64,000 nucleotides of DNA from positions 53,010,001-53,074,000 of the forward strand of contig OZ231127.1 of the NCBI GenBank assembly GCA_965153355.1, in the 5' to 3' direction. The stretch's first letter is position 1. Every line of letters begins with the position of its first letter. Position numbers and translations under genes: made by a program. The notes below the pieces were generated by a model that worked only from the letters and a program-made list of their open reading frames with translations, was not told where the DNA came from and made no database searches. Below, piece by piece: positions 26,455-38,464 of the stretch. The stretch is from Flaccisagitta enflata. Lineage: Eukaryota; Chaetognatha; Sagittoidea; Aphragmophora.

Positions 26455-26520
26455 AACTGGCTGTGTCGGTTGGTCGGTCGGTTGGTCGGTTGGTCTGTTG
26501 GTCTGTGGGGTAACGCATAC
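26455..26520 (-). mobile_element. Family A tract fragment
   Basis: GTCGGTTGGTCGGTCGGTTG tract without the terminal hairpin; weak. Confidence 0.3.
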
Positions 26521-26801
26521 GTTCGACGATCCACACGTCGCACCTTATTGGCCTACTTGCTCTTGTTTCCTTATTTCCCTTGTTCTCCAGTGGGAACCCG
26601 ATTTAACGACCTTGAAGGGACTAGGGATTTTTGGTCGTTAAATCCGAATGTTGTTAAATCGAATTTCTAATTTTCCTCCATTCATCAAAACTACTTCAAA
26701 AGCTATTAGTGCAAGCATCAGTGTCTAATTAATTATTATAGTCAGTATTCATGCAAATGATCAACAGACAAAAAACCAGTGAGAGCTAAAGACAAACAGA
26801 A

Positions 26802-26876
<75 letters not shown>

Positions 26877-27196
26877 TGGATAGGAAGACAGGCAAAAAAA
26901 AACTTTCAGATAAATGTAGCCTTGTAAATGCTCACAATGTCATGTGAAAAAATTAGTATAAAATACAATAGATAATTTATGGGATAAAAAATATCACTCA
27001 AAACATAGCAAGTTTTGATTTAGATTTTTTTAATAAAAAGTTCATCTACTGATGATAAGTCATTCTTTTTGTTCATAGTTTTTTTTTTATTCTACAGCTG
27101 TTATCTTGTTCACTTTTGTGTTTAAAGTCTTAGTTTATGATAAAACATCTTTCATCAAATTTATAATATACAAACGCTTCAATGAAAATCTTAAGT
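26521..27196. other. No gene seen apart from GACA tract
   Basis: GTTAAATC motifs near 26600-26665 recur as TTAAATCAGG at 27565-27745. (GACA)n lies at 26799-26875. Confidence 0.4.
26799..26875. repeat. (GACA)n microsatellite
   Basis: About 19 GACA units. Confidence 0.97.
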
Positions 27197-27343
27197 AACA
27201 AGGCCGGATACACGGCAATCCAGTCGCGGACGATTGGGCAGGAGCAGTAATGCAAAAACCAATCGGCATTCAAAAATGTTACTGACAGACGGACCGACGG
27301 ACCGACACGGCAAGGTGTAGTGTCGCGTGTCCGCGACTTAAAA
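27197..27343 (+). mobile_element. Family A element, short type
   Basis: AACAAGGCCGGATACACGGC, CAGTCGCGGACGATTGGGCA, GACGGACCGACGG, and end hairpin TGTCGCGTGTCCGCGACTTAAAA. It matches 5294-5419 closely. Confidence 0.8.
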
Positions 27344-27546
27344 CAAGGCTGGATAAACGGCTACCGAAGTCGCGTGCGGGTGGGCAGGGGCCATATTTGA
27401 GGCCACTCCATCATTTGGGCAGGAGCAGTAAGGCCAAAGACCCCAAAAACCCAAAAAAAGTAAAGTGTGATAGACGGACTGATGGACCGACCGACGGACG
27501 GACCGACGGACGGACGGACTGAGTAGCGTAGCACGCAACTAAAAAA
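27342..27546 (+). mobile_element. Family A element, joined head-to-tail to the previous one
   Basis: AACAAGGCTGGATAAACGGC follows directly on the A-run of the upstream copy. It carries TCGCGTGCGGGTGGGCAGGG and a GGAC tract, and ends GCACGCAACTAAAAAA. It resembles 49590-49808. Confidence 0.75.
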
Positions 27547-27846
27547 TTACATAATGAAATAAAATGTCAATGTCACTAAATCAGGAGAAAAAAATCCTAG
27601 GCACGACTTTAAATCAGGTTTGGCTGTTATATCACGTGACATTAAATCAGGTAAAATTAGCATTACAAAAGCCTGCAAAAATTTGGGACCAAAGAAACCT
27701 GGATGTTATATCCGAAATGTGGTTAAATCAGGTGACAAAAAGGCGGTAGTCCACTGAATTTTGTCTCCCTTCCTTTTTTGAGGAAAACTTCCGTGACGCA
27801 AACTAGATTATTTCGCGGGTAGTTTTATTTCTTCCTCTTCTGTCTT
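27547..27846. other. TTAAATCAGG motif cluster, no gene
   Basis: Four to five copies of AAATCAGG at irregular spacing; no ORF of note. Confidence 0.4.
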
Positions 27847-27847
27847 T

Positions 27848-28112
<265 letters not shown>

Positions 28113-28340
28113 GCGTATTCTGACACGCAAACCTCATCAGAAATTAACCTATGCTTATCTACAAACATTTGTATACATTGTATAGTCCCCAACAAGACAC
28201 TTTTCCAGCACATTCTTATACGCAAGCAAAAAGAAATCGCATCCCATCACTGAATGTGCGCACACTTTAACACACAAAAAAGAAAGAAAAAAAAAAAAAG
28301 AATAAACAAATCTGCTTGCATTATGGAGATATTCACTTAC

Positions 28341-28493
28341 CCCCGACGAACTTTCCTCCAACGAATATCCACGGTGGATATTTCACGTCCGTGATTTCTG
28401 AGAGGCACTTGAAAACGTTTTTCCCTTCTTTGAGTTCTTTCAGGGCAATTTCGTGGTAGTCTGACTTGACTTCTTGTAGCACTTTTATCACTT
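28341..28493 (-). CDS. Internal exon of a glutaredoxin-like host gene (partial)
   Basis: This 153-bp open segment encodes VLQEVKSDYHEIALKEL ... KCLSEIT ... YPPWIFVGGKFVGG. It matches the second half of a glutaredoxin fold: a beta strand after the active-site helix, then the helix ending SEIT, then the cis-proline loop (PP) and the GG motif that contacts glutathione. Thioredoxin-glutathione reductases carry the same domain. Splice signals agree: the exon ends at GGGG followed by GTAAGT (donor G at 28340), and is preceded by about 60 bases without AG ending in a pyrimidine-rich stretch and GCAG (28496-28494). Both flanking introns are phase 1, so the exon is symmetric. The CxxC active site should be in an upstream exon (higher coordinates); I did not find it, nor the downstream exon. 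It could be an exon of a decayed copy. Confidence 0.6.
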
Positions 28494-28575
28494 CTGCACG
28501 ACGAGAATGTGAAGAACGGAGGATGGCCGTGAAGTCGCGGTGTGAGTGTGTGAGGTTTTTTTTTATTGTGAGTAA

Positions 28576-28577
<2 letters not shown>

Positions 28578-28645
<68 letters not shown>

Positions 28646-28660
28646 AAGAGAGAGGCAAAG
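28578..28660. repeat. (GA)n microsatellite in the intron before the glutaredoxin exon
   Basis: On the minus strand it is a CT tract upstream of the acceptor and extends the pyrimidine-rich region. An imperfect repeated GAGACAGAAAC stretch continues to about 28870. Confidence 0.9.
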
Positions 28661-28899
28661 AGGCAAAGATACGGAGACAGAAACAGAGGAAACGAAACAA
28701 ATAGAGAGACAGAAACCAAGACAGAAACGGCGAGAGACAGAGAGAGAATTAGAGAGACAGTGGCAAAGAGGCAAAGATACAGAGACAGAAACAGAGAAAG
28801 CGAAACAAAAAGAAAGACAGAAACCAAGACAGAAACGGCGAGAGATAGAGAAAGAGAGAGTGAAAGAGAGATGGAGACACAGAAATGGGTGGCGTGGGA

Positions 28900-29880
28900 A
28901 TCGACGTGAGATGAACCGGGAGACGCCGGAAGTCAGATGGTCACGTGATTGACGATGGATGGTGGCACGGAGAAGTTACAAAATGGTCGCGGTGGTGGTG
29001 ACAATGGTGGTGATGAAAGTGGTGGTAGTGGTGGTAGTAGTGGATAAGAGATGTTCCCAAACGATCGTGGTCATGATGGACGATTAAGGTGGTTATAGTA
29101 ATGATTTGGGGAATAAAAGGAAGGTAAACAGAGAATGGCACGGAAAAATTTTGAAATGGTCATGGTAGTGTAGGTTGTGGTCAAGAGAAGCCCGGAGTAG
29201 TGATTGATTTAGTTGTGATAGTGGTGATGGTGCATGGTGACGGGGGATGAAAAGACAAAGAAGAGGATCGATGGTGGAACGGAGAAGTGTGGGTTGTAGG
29301 AAGAAAGTCGTACAAGAAAAAAACAAGATGGATGATGACATGAAGAAGCCCCTCAAGAAGTTGGGGTGGCGGAATGCAGAGACGGAAAGAAGATGGATGA
29401 AGGCACAGGATGTTCCCTGGAGTGGTGGCGATGGTGGTGGTGGGATGAAGAGAAAAAGATACTAGAGAGGATAAACGGTATAGCCGCTAAAGCAGTATTG
29501 GGTATAAAGGGATGAAGGAAGAAGAAGAGAACAGATGGTGCAATGGACTGTGGAACGATGGAAGTAGAGGCGCGAGGTGGAGAAACGAGGGTGTTTGAAT
29601 ATACATTGGTCGTAACAGAGATTCCATACGAGAGGTGATAGGAAGAAGAGTCGAATATTTGTGTTTCATTGAAGAGGAGTTGGTTATTTTGGTAGAAGAC
29701 AGGAGTAGGAGAAGGCGCCGGCGGTAACGTAACAGACATGAGAGAGAAAGAGAGAGAAAGGATCCATGAATATCGGCGCGAGTGGCACCATAACCATGGC
29801 GTTGAAGGCAAAGCAGCAGCAAGAAAAAAGGGAAAAAAATAACACGAAGGAGAGAATATATATTCAGTTAATTGAATTTT
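28900..29880. other. Purine-rich GGTGGT/GATGG stretch, no gene identified
   Basis: 28980-29045 is GGTGGT/AGTGGT-like degenerate simple sequence. The open frames here are biased translations with no recognised domain. Confidence 0.4.
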
Positions 29881-29893
29881 GTCGTTGACTTAC

Positions 29894-29939
29894 TGATAAA
29901 CCATTCCCCTCCAACGAGCGTGGTGGAAACCATTTCCAT
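29894..29939 (-). CDS. Possible upstream coding exon with glutaredoxin-like end (weak)
   Basis: This is an open segment from ATG 29939 reading MEMVSTTLVGGEWFI and ending in phase 1 at a GTAAGT donor. It shares TCGTTGGAGG with the exon at 28341-28493, and in both cases exactly 14 bases separate that motif from the donor, in the same frame. It could be a first exon, or the broken end of a duplicated glutaredoxin exon; a TGA lies eight codons upstream of the VGG region in the same frame. The support is short. Confidence 0.22.
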
Positions 29940-30228
29940 GCATCGTCAGCGCTTGCACATAATCAGGTTAAGTACTGGGAATATCGCAAGAAAGGTTTAT
30001 AGTCAAGAGCGGCGACAAAGAATCGTTTAGACTAAATACGCATTCCACCATTTGGACTCGGAGTGGAAGGCTGGAAGCGTTCACGCTTAGTAGTTGGCTA
30101 GTGCTCTCAACAACCTATTGAACAAGCTCCACCCATGATACCCCCCATTGCAGTCATTGGGTAGCCACCCACATCCTCTACACCCTCATTTTCGCCGCCT
30201 TCTTCTCTCCATTCCCCTTCGCTATATA

Positions 30229-31004
30229 CAGGGTGTCCCAAGTCAGTTGCAACATAAAGAATCGACATATCTCTGCTTCTAGGAACTCAAATTGATTTCT
30301 GAAAAAAGATCTACAAAGATCTAGGTCTGCACTTTTTGTCATACCAAACTTCCACTTTGAGTATTGGATAGTTGCGGGTCAGAAGAACATCAAATGAGTG
30401 GTAATATTAAGTGGAAAAATCTCTTTTTCATAGCTGTGTTTGAAAGTAGCTGACTTTAACTGTCTGCCACTATATGACAAATTGATCCAGAAACCTGGGA
30501 TTGGCCTCAAATGAAAGATAATTGTACATAGATTGTGCATCTGCAAAGAAATCTTGAAAAATTTGACAATTCATGACTTTATTAATGATTTTGATCAATC
30601 ATTATCAAAATCAAAAGTGAAAATCTGGAAAAAACCGATGAAAATCTTATTAAATCTTTGAAAATTGTCATTTTTTTTTGGTGATCTAAAATTTATGACA
30701 AATTATCTGCCATTTGAGACCAATCGCAGGGTTTTAGCTCAATTGGTTGAAAAATGACAAGCAATTAAAGACAGCTACTGCCAAGTACAGCAAAAAGTAA
30801 AAAACTAAGAAAAGATATGGTCAGAAATCACTTGTGTATTTCAAAGAAATGTGGCCCCAAAACAAATTGTCCAATTATCATAAAATTTTGCATGTAAAAA
30901 GTGCAGACCAAGATCTTTTTAGATCTTTTTTCAGAAATTGATTTGAGGACCTAGAAGCAGAGATATGTCGATTCTTTATGTTGCAACTGACTTGGGACAC
31001 CCTG
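30229..31004. mobile_element. Foldback element, CAGGGTG ends, TA target duplication
   Basis: Left end CAGGGTGTCCCAAGTCAGTT; the right end is its reverse complement. The arms match for about 105 bp (to GTCTGCACTTTTT). TATA flanks both sides. 776 bp, non-coding; Tc1/mariner-type MITE by inference. Confidence 0.88.
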
Positions 31005-31430
31005 TATATGCCTCCAAAATCAATGAGCCACCTCCTCATAACAACTGCGCCCCTCAAATGCATCCATTTTGAGCGCCATAAAAATAGAGAGAGAGAAAAC
31101 TCAGGCGTGCGTCTCGTGGAAAAAAAACGGGAAAAGAAAAACAATCATTTACTCAGATCGTCACACGATTGAAAACATTAAAAGGAAAGAAAAAAAAAGA
31201 AAGAAAGAACGAAATTGAGAGGGAGAAAACTTTGAGAGCATCACGTATCTCGGTGCTTTTTAGAGAAAATTGACAACGGAAAGACAAGCCAAAAAAGTCA
31301 CGCAGGCAGACAGACAGACAAACAATTCTTTTTTCAAAAAGACATTTGAAATGGCTGTTTACACCCCAAAGTTCCTTCTCTACCACTCAGAGAAATGAAA
31401 ACACTTTAAAAATCCTTTAAAACAGTTTTG

Positions 31431-31537
31431 TGACGGATGGACGGACCGACCGACGGACCGACGGACCGACGGACCGACGGACCGACGGACCAACCGAAAA
31501 GTGGCTTATAGAGTCGCGCAGCACGCGACTAAAAACA
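31431..31537 (+). mobile_element. Family A element, 3' half
   Basis: GGACGGACCGACCGACGG tract, GGCTTATAGAGTCGCG, hairpin CGCGCAGCACGCGACT and AAAAA, directly followed by AACAAGGACAATAAGG, the start of another truncated copy. Confidence 0.65.
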
Positions 31538-31837
31538 AGGACAATAAGGCGCCGAGGTCCGTCTTTTTTTTTCTTTCTTTTTTTTGTGGAATAGTTTAAA
31601 GACTTGAGACAAAATGACGAATCATTTAATTTTAAGAAAACAAGGTATGAAAACATGGCTAGCTAGATTAGGTTGAAAAGGCGAGTCAAATATAAGGCCT
31701 TATGTTTGGGAGAGTGGGGGAAGGTGACGAAAAAGGCCGAAAACTGCCATAAAACTGCTTAAAAAACGTGATGTGCTTAAAAGAGAATGGTGGAGCGCTC
31801 GGTCGATACGCTGATTTTCAAAGCCGCATGTATGACA

Positions 31838-32012
31838 ACTAACAAGACTAGATACATGGCCTATAGTGGACGTGAATGGGTTGGCGGGGGTAGGAATATC
31901 GATGTTCTTTTCTTTGTTTTTTCATGTGTCATGGATAAATAAACAGACCAACCAAATATAAGGGCGGACGGACACAGATGCTTAGAGAGTAGCTTGGTCG
32001 CAACTTATAAAA
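31838..32012 (+). mobile_element. Family A element, degenerate
   Basis: AACAAGACTAGATACATGGC, GGGTTGGCGGGGGTAGGAAT, GGACGGACAC, and CTTGGTCGCAACTTATAAAA. Confidence 0.4.
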
Positions 32013-32299
32013 TCGCGCGTGCGTAGATTGCATCACTCGATGAAACAGAAAAGTTGGCAACTCCCAAAAAAGGCCCTTTAATGGATTTTCTAGCTGTTGT
32101 ACGTTTTCGATGGTGAAAGTCACAGAAGGAGATGAGGACAGAAGGCGGTTCTACTGTTTGAAAAAACCCCTATCTATCCCCGTATGAGAGGACGGAATGA
32201 AGGACAAACAGAAGGATAGATGGAAGGATGTGTGGAAGGATGGATGGAAGGATGGATGGAATGAAAGATGGACGGACGGACCTCTGAAAATTCAGCCCG

Positions 32300-32406
<107 letters not shown>

Positions 32407-33839
32407 GCGAGATGAAGAGTCGCGTGTAATCGTCTAGGTAGAGCTTGAATAAGACAAACCCGTGGACCTCAACAATTCAGATTTTGCTCTGAAATCAAAT
32501 TCAACTGCGTGTAAGATAAAATCACCACGGCCGAACGCTAGCGTCTTCAATCCTGGCAACGGCCCTGGTGGATAGATCTTGAAGTTCTGCTTTGGATTCC
32601 AACCGGAAAACAAAGAATTAAAGCACCCTTGATTTTTAAAATCGAATCAATTGACATGATGTTTCATACAATTTTCTGTTCATGCACTCAGAGTTTAAGT
32701 CAGGGGAAAAAAAAGTCAACTTCAGCGCAGACAGTTAATATTTCTTTTAATCTTTAGTATTTTATATACATTATGGTCAATCTTTTTTTCAGTGATGTCA
32801 CTCATTAGGTTGGGAAGATATTTCACTTTTCCTTCTAGATCTACTTCCTTACTCGGATGAAGATGTATGTAATGGTGATTTTTATGGTGCAATTTTTCTT
32901 GTCGTCATTGCTGTCTTACTATGCTGTAGGGAGTTACGCACTGGCGTTACTTCTTACCTTATCAATTTTTCCGTGATTCTTAATTGCATTACAAAGCCTC
33001 ATGCATGTAGTCAGATTTACCGTCATTAATGTGATGAACTGTCTGAGCATCCGTGTACCCGTCCCTCCATTTTTTTTTTTTTAGCCAGTCTGTCTCTCTT
33101 TCTTAACGCATATAGATACATTGGGAAGTTAACTCTGACTTAGAGAAAATGTCGGTGGAGATGAGTTTTAAAAAGAAGTCATAGAATAAGTATTACCTTT
33201 TTCTTCCACTTTTTTAAAGAAAAATGTTTGTGAAACATCATAACGAGTAATGCTGAAGACTTGTGATTACCACAGTTTTATTCAGCGCCCTCACTTTAGT
33301 CAAATTGCAAAAAATCTTTTTCGAGCGAGCTTTTTTACCCCCGCTGACATCGCCGCCTAGTCTAGGAATTATTAGAGGCTCAGGAGTTATTTCTATGAAT
33401 GCGGATCCGTTGTAATTGAACTACATTTAAGGCTTTTAAGCTCTGTTTTGAGTCTTTGTGCTGATCAAATGGTATGAATGTTTTACAAAACCGTGATTTT
33501 CATGATAGAAACTTCGCGTAAAACTTCATCACAACTTCTTTTCCTCTCTGTTTTTGCTCGGGCGCGACTGGGAAAATGTATTCCGAGATTATGTTATGAA
33601 AGTTCAGTGACGTATTCAAGGAATGAGGAAAGCCCGCGGAAAATGAGATGTTTTATTCAGTCACATGTATTACTACAGGCCCGTTCCCCAGTTGTATGGT
33701 CGATCTGTCATTCATTGCCTATTTGATGGATGAAATTGTCCATACGGTGGCGCTTCGCCATGCCGCATGCGCCATACTATCCCAAAAACATGTTTTTTGA
33801 TGTCCCATCAAAAATGATCATATAATCCTTTGTTCGATG
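32407..33839. other. No gene identified
   Basis: About 1.4 kb, AT-rich, without a convincing exon or repeat. Confidence 0.4.
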
Positions 33840-33841
33840 TA

Positions 33842-34219
33842 AAGGGTGTCCCATAAAATTGTTTTTAGTCGCGGACAAGCGACTCTATAAGAGGCTTTGT
33901 CCGTCCATCCGTCCGTTGGTCGGTCGGTCGGTCGGTCGGTCGGTCCGTGGTGATCAAGTTGGAAAGTGTGAAAACGCACATTTCCGCCCCTGCCCACCCG
34001 TCCGCGACTGGTATTGGCCGTGCATCCGGCCTTGTTTTACTCTTGTTTGACTTACTTCTAAGTAAAGAATTCAGTAAAATTAATTACAATGTTTTACAAC
34101 CTGATTTGCAAGTTGACTAAGCTGCACTAAAGGTATAATTCTGCAGCCCTGCTTCTGATTTTGCTGAATTTTTCAGCAACTGAAAACTTTAAGACCAAAA
34201 ATCTTTTCGGGACACCCTT
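33842..34219. mobile_element. Small TIR element containing a family A copy
   Basis: Ends AAGGGTGTCCC and GGGACACCCTT, with TA on both sides. Family A occupies 33861-34036, so the host element alone is only about 200 bp. Confidence 0.7.
33861..34036 (-). mobile_element. Family A element nested in a MITE (well preserved)
   Basis: TTTTTAGTCGCGGACAAGCG hairpin, TATAAGAGGCTTTGTCCGTC, GGTC tract, GTGTGAAAACGCACATTTCC, GCCCACCCGTCCGCGACTGG and CATCCGGCCTTGTT. Confidence 0.85.
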
Positions 34220-34889
34220 TACCTACATTTGCATATTCACAGAGACACCTTCACTATCAACCATAATTTTGTTCGGCTCCCTAGCATAAGCTCTTGTGCT
34301 AATCTTTAAAAAAAAATCAATTACTGCCTATTCCATTTTTTGCACTCCCATCATCATATCATGCCGCATAAAGTGAACCTGGCCTTGTTTTGTCGGCGTA
34401 GGACGTGGCAGAGAAGAGGAATACATGAAATATGAAATATTGGAACATATATTCATGGAAAAAAAGCAAAGGCAAAGACAAAGTTGACATCTTGAGCTTG
34501 AATCAAAATGAGAAAATCCCAAAATAGAAAGCGAATCAAAAAATTCCGAAAGGAACAAAAATAAGAAATCTCCATCAGCAAAGTGTCACCAGAGACAGAA
34601 TACAGACTTACTCCTGTTAGTTTTTTTTTCATTTTGTTTCTTTCTTTTTTTTTTTGAGGGGGGGGGGGAATGAATGAAAAAAAGAACCTTAGATGAAAAG
34701 AAGAACCATAAATGAAAAAAAAAAAGAACCATTATCAATATTTTTCGGAATCCAATATTGGAAATAAAACATGCCCATGAAACTATATATGGGAGGAGAA
34801 CCGAAGGACAGACGCTCTCATTGAACTAATGTAGTTTAGGGTCTTAATAACTTGCAAAAAAGTTATTAACTCAATGAATGAAGTCCATG
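34220..34889. other. No gene identified
   Basis: A/T runs and a G9-10 run near 34660; no feature recognised. Confidence 0.4.
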
Positions 34890-35043
34890 AGGCCAGATTC
34901 ACGACAATTTGGCATCGCGTGTGAGTGGGCAGTGGGCAGGGCCGAAAACCGCCGCCAGAAACGTTATAACGCCCTTAGGAAGTAACTTTGTGACTGACTG
35001 GCAGAAACGTGGCTTATAGAGTCACGTTGCGCACAACTAAAAG
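34890..35043 (+). mobile_element. Family A element, degenerate
   Basis: GAGGCCAGATTCACGAC, GAGTGGGCAGTGGGCAGGG, GTGGCTTATAGAGTCACG and CGCACAACTAAAAGG. Confidence 0.5.
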
Positions 35044-35354
35044 GAACGCGCGTTTCTGCCATTTAGATTTTTTGACCTTGCTTTGTTTTGGCCGAGGGAA
35101 AAAAACGAAAGAGAGAGAGAGAGTAAAGAAATGAAAATATATGAAGCGTCGTCTGGCTGGAACACCTGCAAATGAATGATTTCATTAATAAATTGAATAA
35201 CAAAACAAACGGGAGCCAAGAGTCGTGTGGGGGTTTAGGAAAAGCAAACAACGCGTGATGAGTCGTTGGCAGCATGCGAACTGCTATAAAACCGTACCTT
35301 CACGAGGATAAACAGACAGACTGACAAACACGCACACGAGCAAAACACTAACAC

Positions 35355-35458
35355 AAGCACAGACACAGACACAGACACAGACACAAACACAAACACAAAC
35401 ACAAACACAAACACAAACACAAACACAAACACAAACACAAACACAAACGCAAACACAA
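35355..35458. repeat. (ACAAAC)n hexamer array
   Basis: ACAGAC units pass into about 14 ACAAAC units. Confidence 0.93.
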
Positions 35459-35659
35459 ACTCAAGCGCAAACATAAACACAAACACCATGACTGACCAAT
35501 TCACAAACACAAACTGACTCACACACTTCTATTTGCAGCATCTCGGTTAACTGTTGTGAGTCAGGAAGACAAATCCAATTGAATATCTGCGTGGTTCCAA
35601 AGAATTCCGATGTCTCGACGCAATCATCCATCGGTTCCATGCTGCGTCACTCCATCTAG

Positions 35660-35825
<166 letters not shown>

Positions 35826-35940
35826 TTTTTTCGATCTCAGCCATGATAGAATTTTATGACAATATGCTGGTATGAAAAAGTGATAGCATATGTACTAATG
35901 TAAGCGAAAAATTAAGATACTATTGCAATTGCAGATATCG

Positions 35941-35999
35941 GGGGGGGGGGTTCGTTTCGTTTTGTTTTGTTTTTTTTTTTCGTTTTTGTTTTGTTTTGC
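35941..35999. repeat. G10 run and (GTTTT)n
   Basis: Ten G, then TTCGTTTCGTTTTG and a T-run. Confidence 0.85.
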
Positions 36000-36257
36000 C
36001 AGTGATATCTTGGGAATTGGTCAAGTCAAGAAAAGCACGATCAAGTTTCTGTTTTAAATTTCTGAGAAAAAAAAACTGTGATTTTCTTCCCCATAAGGCA
36101 GTGAAATAGTGTAGTTAAAGTTTAAACAGTATTAAATTGTGTTTTTCTAATCAGTATTTATGATTTGGTACTGCCAAAAGTTATATTTTCCCCCAATTTT
36201 CTTTGTTTCTCTTTTTTCCCCCTTTGATTTCCTTCCCCATCTCCAAACCCTTTGAAT

Positions 36258-36279
36258 CCCCCCCCCCCACGGGGGGGGG
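36258..36279. repeat. C11-AC-G9 hairpin
   Basis: An 11-base C run, two bases, then a 9-base G run: a perfect self-complementary stem with almost no loop. Confidence 0.9.
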
Positions 36280-36572
36280 AAACTCAACAATATACAGGCC
36301 TACATTGAACACCCCCCTTCCTCCCTCCCCTCACTCATCCTCCCATTTCCTTCATCCAACTTCTCAAATTCCATTCGTTAGAGTGCAAATCTTTTGTTTT
36401 TCGTTTTTTTTTTTTAATCTATTTTGACCTTTGCATTGTGGATTTCCGTTGGAGAAAATGGCGACGGGGAATTCGATTGTTTTTTCGCCGATAGTCGCCT
36501 CCTCGGCGCTGAAGTCGCGCCGCCGACAAAAGACCAAGCCCATTCCTGGGCAAAACGCGCGCTCTGTAAAAT

Positions 36573-36734
<162 letters not shown>

Positions 36735-36848
36735 GATTTAGAAATGAGATCTGCTTGTTCTTCTTTTTTGGATTATTCATGTTATGGAGTCTGATGCAAA
36801 TGGGAGAATTAAACCTCACGGCATAATACGAACAAAGCGATTATGGTA

Positions 36849-37418
36849 CAGGGTGATCAATCCCAACTGGCAAAAAGTAATAAGCTTTTACTCTTAAATG
36901 CATCATTTAATTAATCTGGAATTATTTGTCTATTGATCTACTATGTTTGACGTTTTTTGTGTCCAAATTTCATAAGCCTGAGATGAATAGTTTGCCCACA
37001 ATATCAATTTGAAGTAGAACAAGTAATTTCTCCTATGGGTCAATAAATCTTTTTTATTCATTATGATTTTTTTGTCAAATACTCCAACTGATGCAATGGT
37101 GGTCTCAAATGATAAAGATTCAAATTATGCTTTATTTGAGAACAATCTGATACCAGAAACTGAGTCTATTTCGGAAAAAAAAAAACAATTCAATGAAAAA
37201 TTAGGGTGAAAAAACAAAATTTATTAATTCTTAAGTTTGAATACTTGTTTCTTTTAAAATTGATGCTGTGGGCAAACTATTCATCTTAGACCTATGAAAT
37301 TCAGACACAAAAAATGTCAAACATAGTGCTTTAAAAGACAAGTAGTTCAAAAGTAGTGAGATGATGCATATAAGAGTAAAAGCTTAATACTTTTTGCCAG
37401 TTGAGATTGATCACCCTG
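36849..37418. mobile_element. Foldback element, CAGGGTG ends, TA target duplication
   Basis: Left end CAGGGTGATCAATCCCAACT and its reverse complement at the right. Arms extend about 170 bp (e.g. GGCAAACTATTCATC against GATGAATAGTTTGCCC). TA flanks at 36847-36848 and 37419-37420. Non-coding. Confidence 0.88.
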
Positions 37419-37718
37419 TAGTAATGGTTGTGATGGTTATCTCGTTTCTCATTTCCGAACTAAAAATCCGATTGAAATCGTTACTGTTTCCGTCCGTCGA
37501 TTGGATGGACCGGGTGTTCTTGCAATCATAAGGGCGGCCTCTTTGTACCAAAATATGAACTATTTCTTTCACAAGCTTTAGACAGATGGTACAAACGGGT
37601 CCCAAGCTTAAATAAGCGTCCGTGCGTCGTTCGGATGGTCCTATAGTGGGATGATTGGATTGCGAATAATTTTAGCGTAATAACCGCTTGTCTATTTCAC
37701 GCGAATAAACGGTCCTTG

Positions 37719-38123
37719 TTTTTAGTCGCGTGCTACGCGACTCTGCACCCCGCTTTGTCGGTCGGTCGGTCGGTCGGTCGGTTGGTTGGTTGGTCGGTTG
37801 GTCGGTTGGTCGGTCGGTTAGTCCCCTTTTGGGCAGCGGCCCCAAAGGGCTCACAGCTCCTTCCCAAATGCCACTATAAGTCATTACAAGTCATTTAAAG
37901 TCATTTTTAGTCATTTTAAATCATTCTAAGTCATTCTAAGTCATTTTAAGTCATATTAAGTTATATTAGGTCACTAAAGTCAATAAGGTCAATATGGTCA
38001 TTAAAGTCATCTTAAGTCTAAAAAATTGTTAAGTCATTTCAGGTCAACTTGAGTCATTTAACTCAATTTAAGTCATCTTACGCTTTTTATTTCCCGCACG
38101 CGACTTATAGGTGTTGGCCTTGT
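37719..38123 (-). mobile_element. Family A element, decamer-core type, with a family B scrap inside
   Basis: Hairpin AGTCGCGTGCTACGCGACT, GGTC tract, then TTTTGGGCAGCGGCCCCAAA (family B end, 37827-37850), a long AAGTCATTTTAAGTCATT decamer core (37870-38080), CGCACGCGACTTATAGG and GGCCTTGTT. Confidence 0.75.
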
Positions 38124-38309
38124 TATTTTGCGTTCAAACATTTCAACTTCATATCAACTCAATCATCCCTTATGCATTTTGACGGTTGTAATGCCGTTGA
38201 ATTTTATTGTGATGGCAGATTCCTAGGAAAGAAGAGAGGTATTCCTCATGCGTGCAGCTTTTATTCTAAAACTCCGTTTTATCACACCATCTCTTACATG
38301 GAAACAATC

Positions 38310-38464
<155 letters not shown>

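Noticed and set aside
28494-28560. Glutaredoxin active site SSHSRR just upstream of the exon
   Set aside because: It reads in frame, but the stretch is an AG-free, pyrimidine-rich acceptor region ending in GCAG and has no cysteines. It is more likely intron.
29353-29822. Overlapping open frames rich in Ser/His/Pro
   Set aside because: They lie opposite GGTGGT/GATGG-type low-complexity sequence; no domain recognised.
33859-34050. Recurrent small protein with LYKRLCPSVRPSVG
   Set aside because: It appears wherever the family A element lies, and comes from the CCGT tract and hairpin in one frame. No conserved start or stop.
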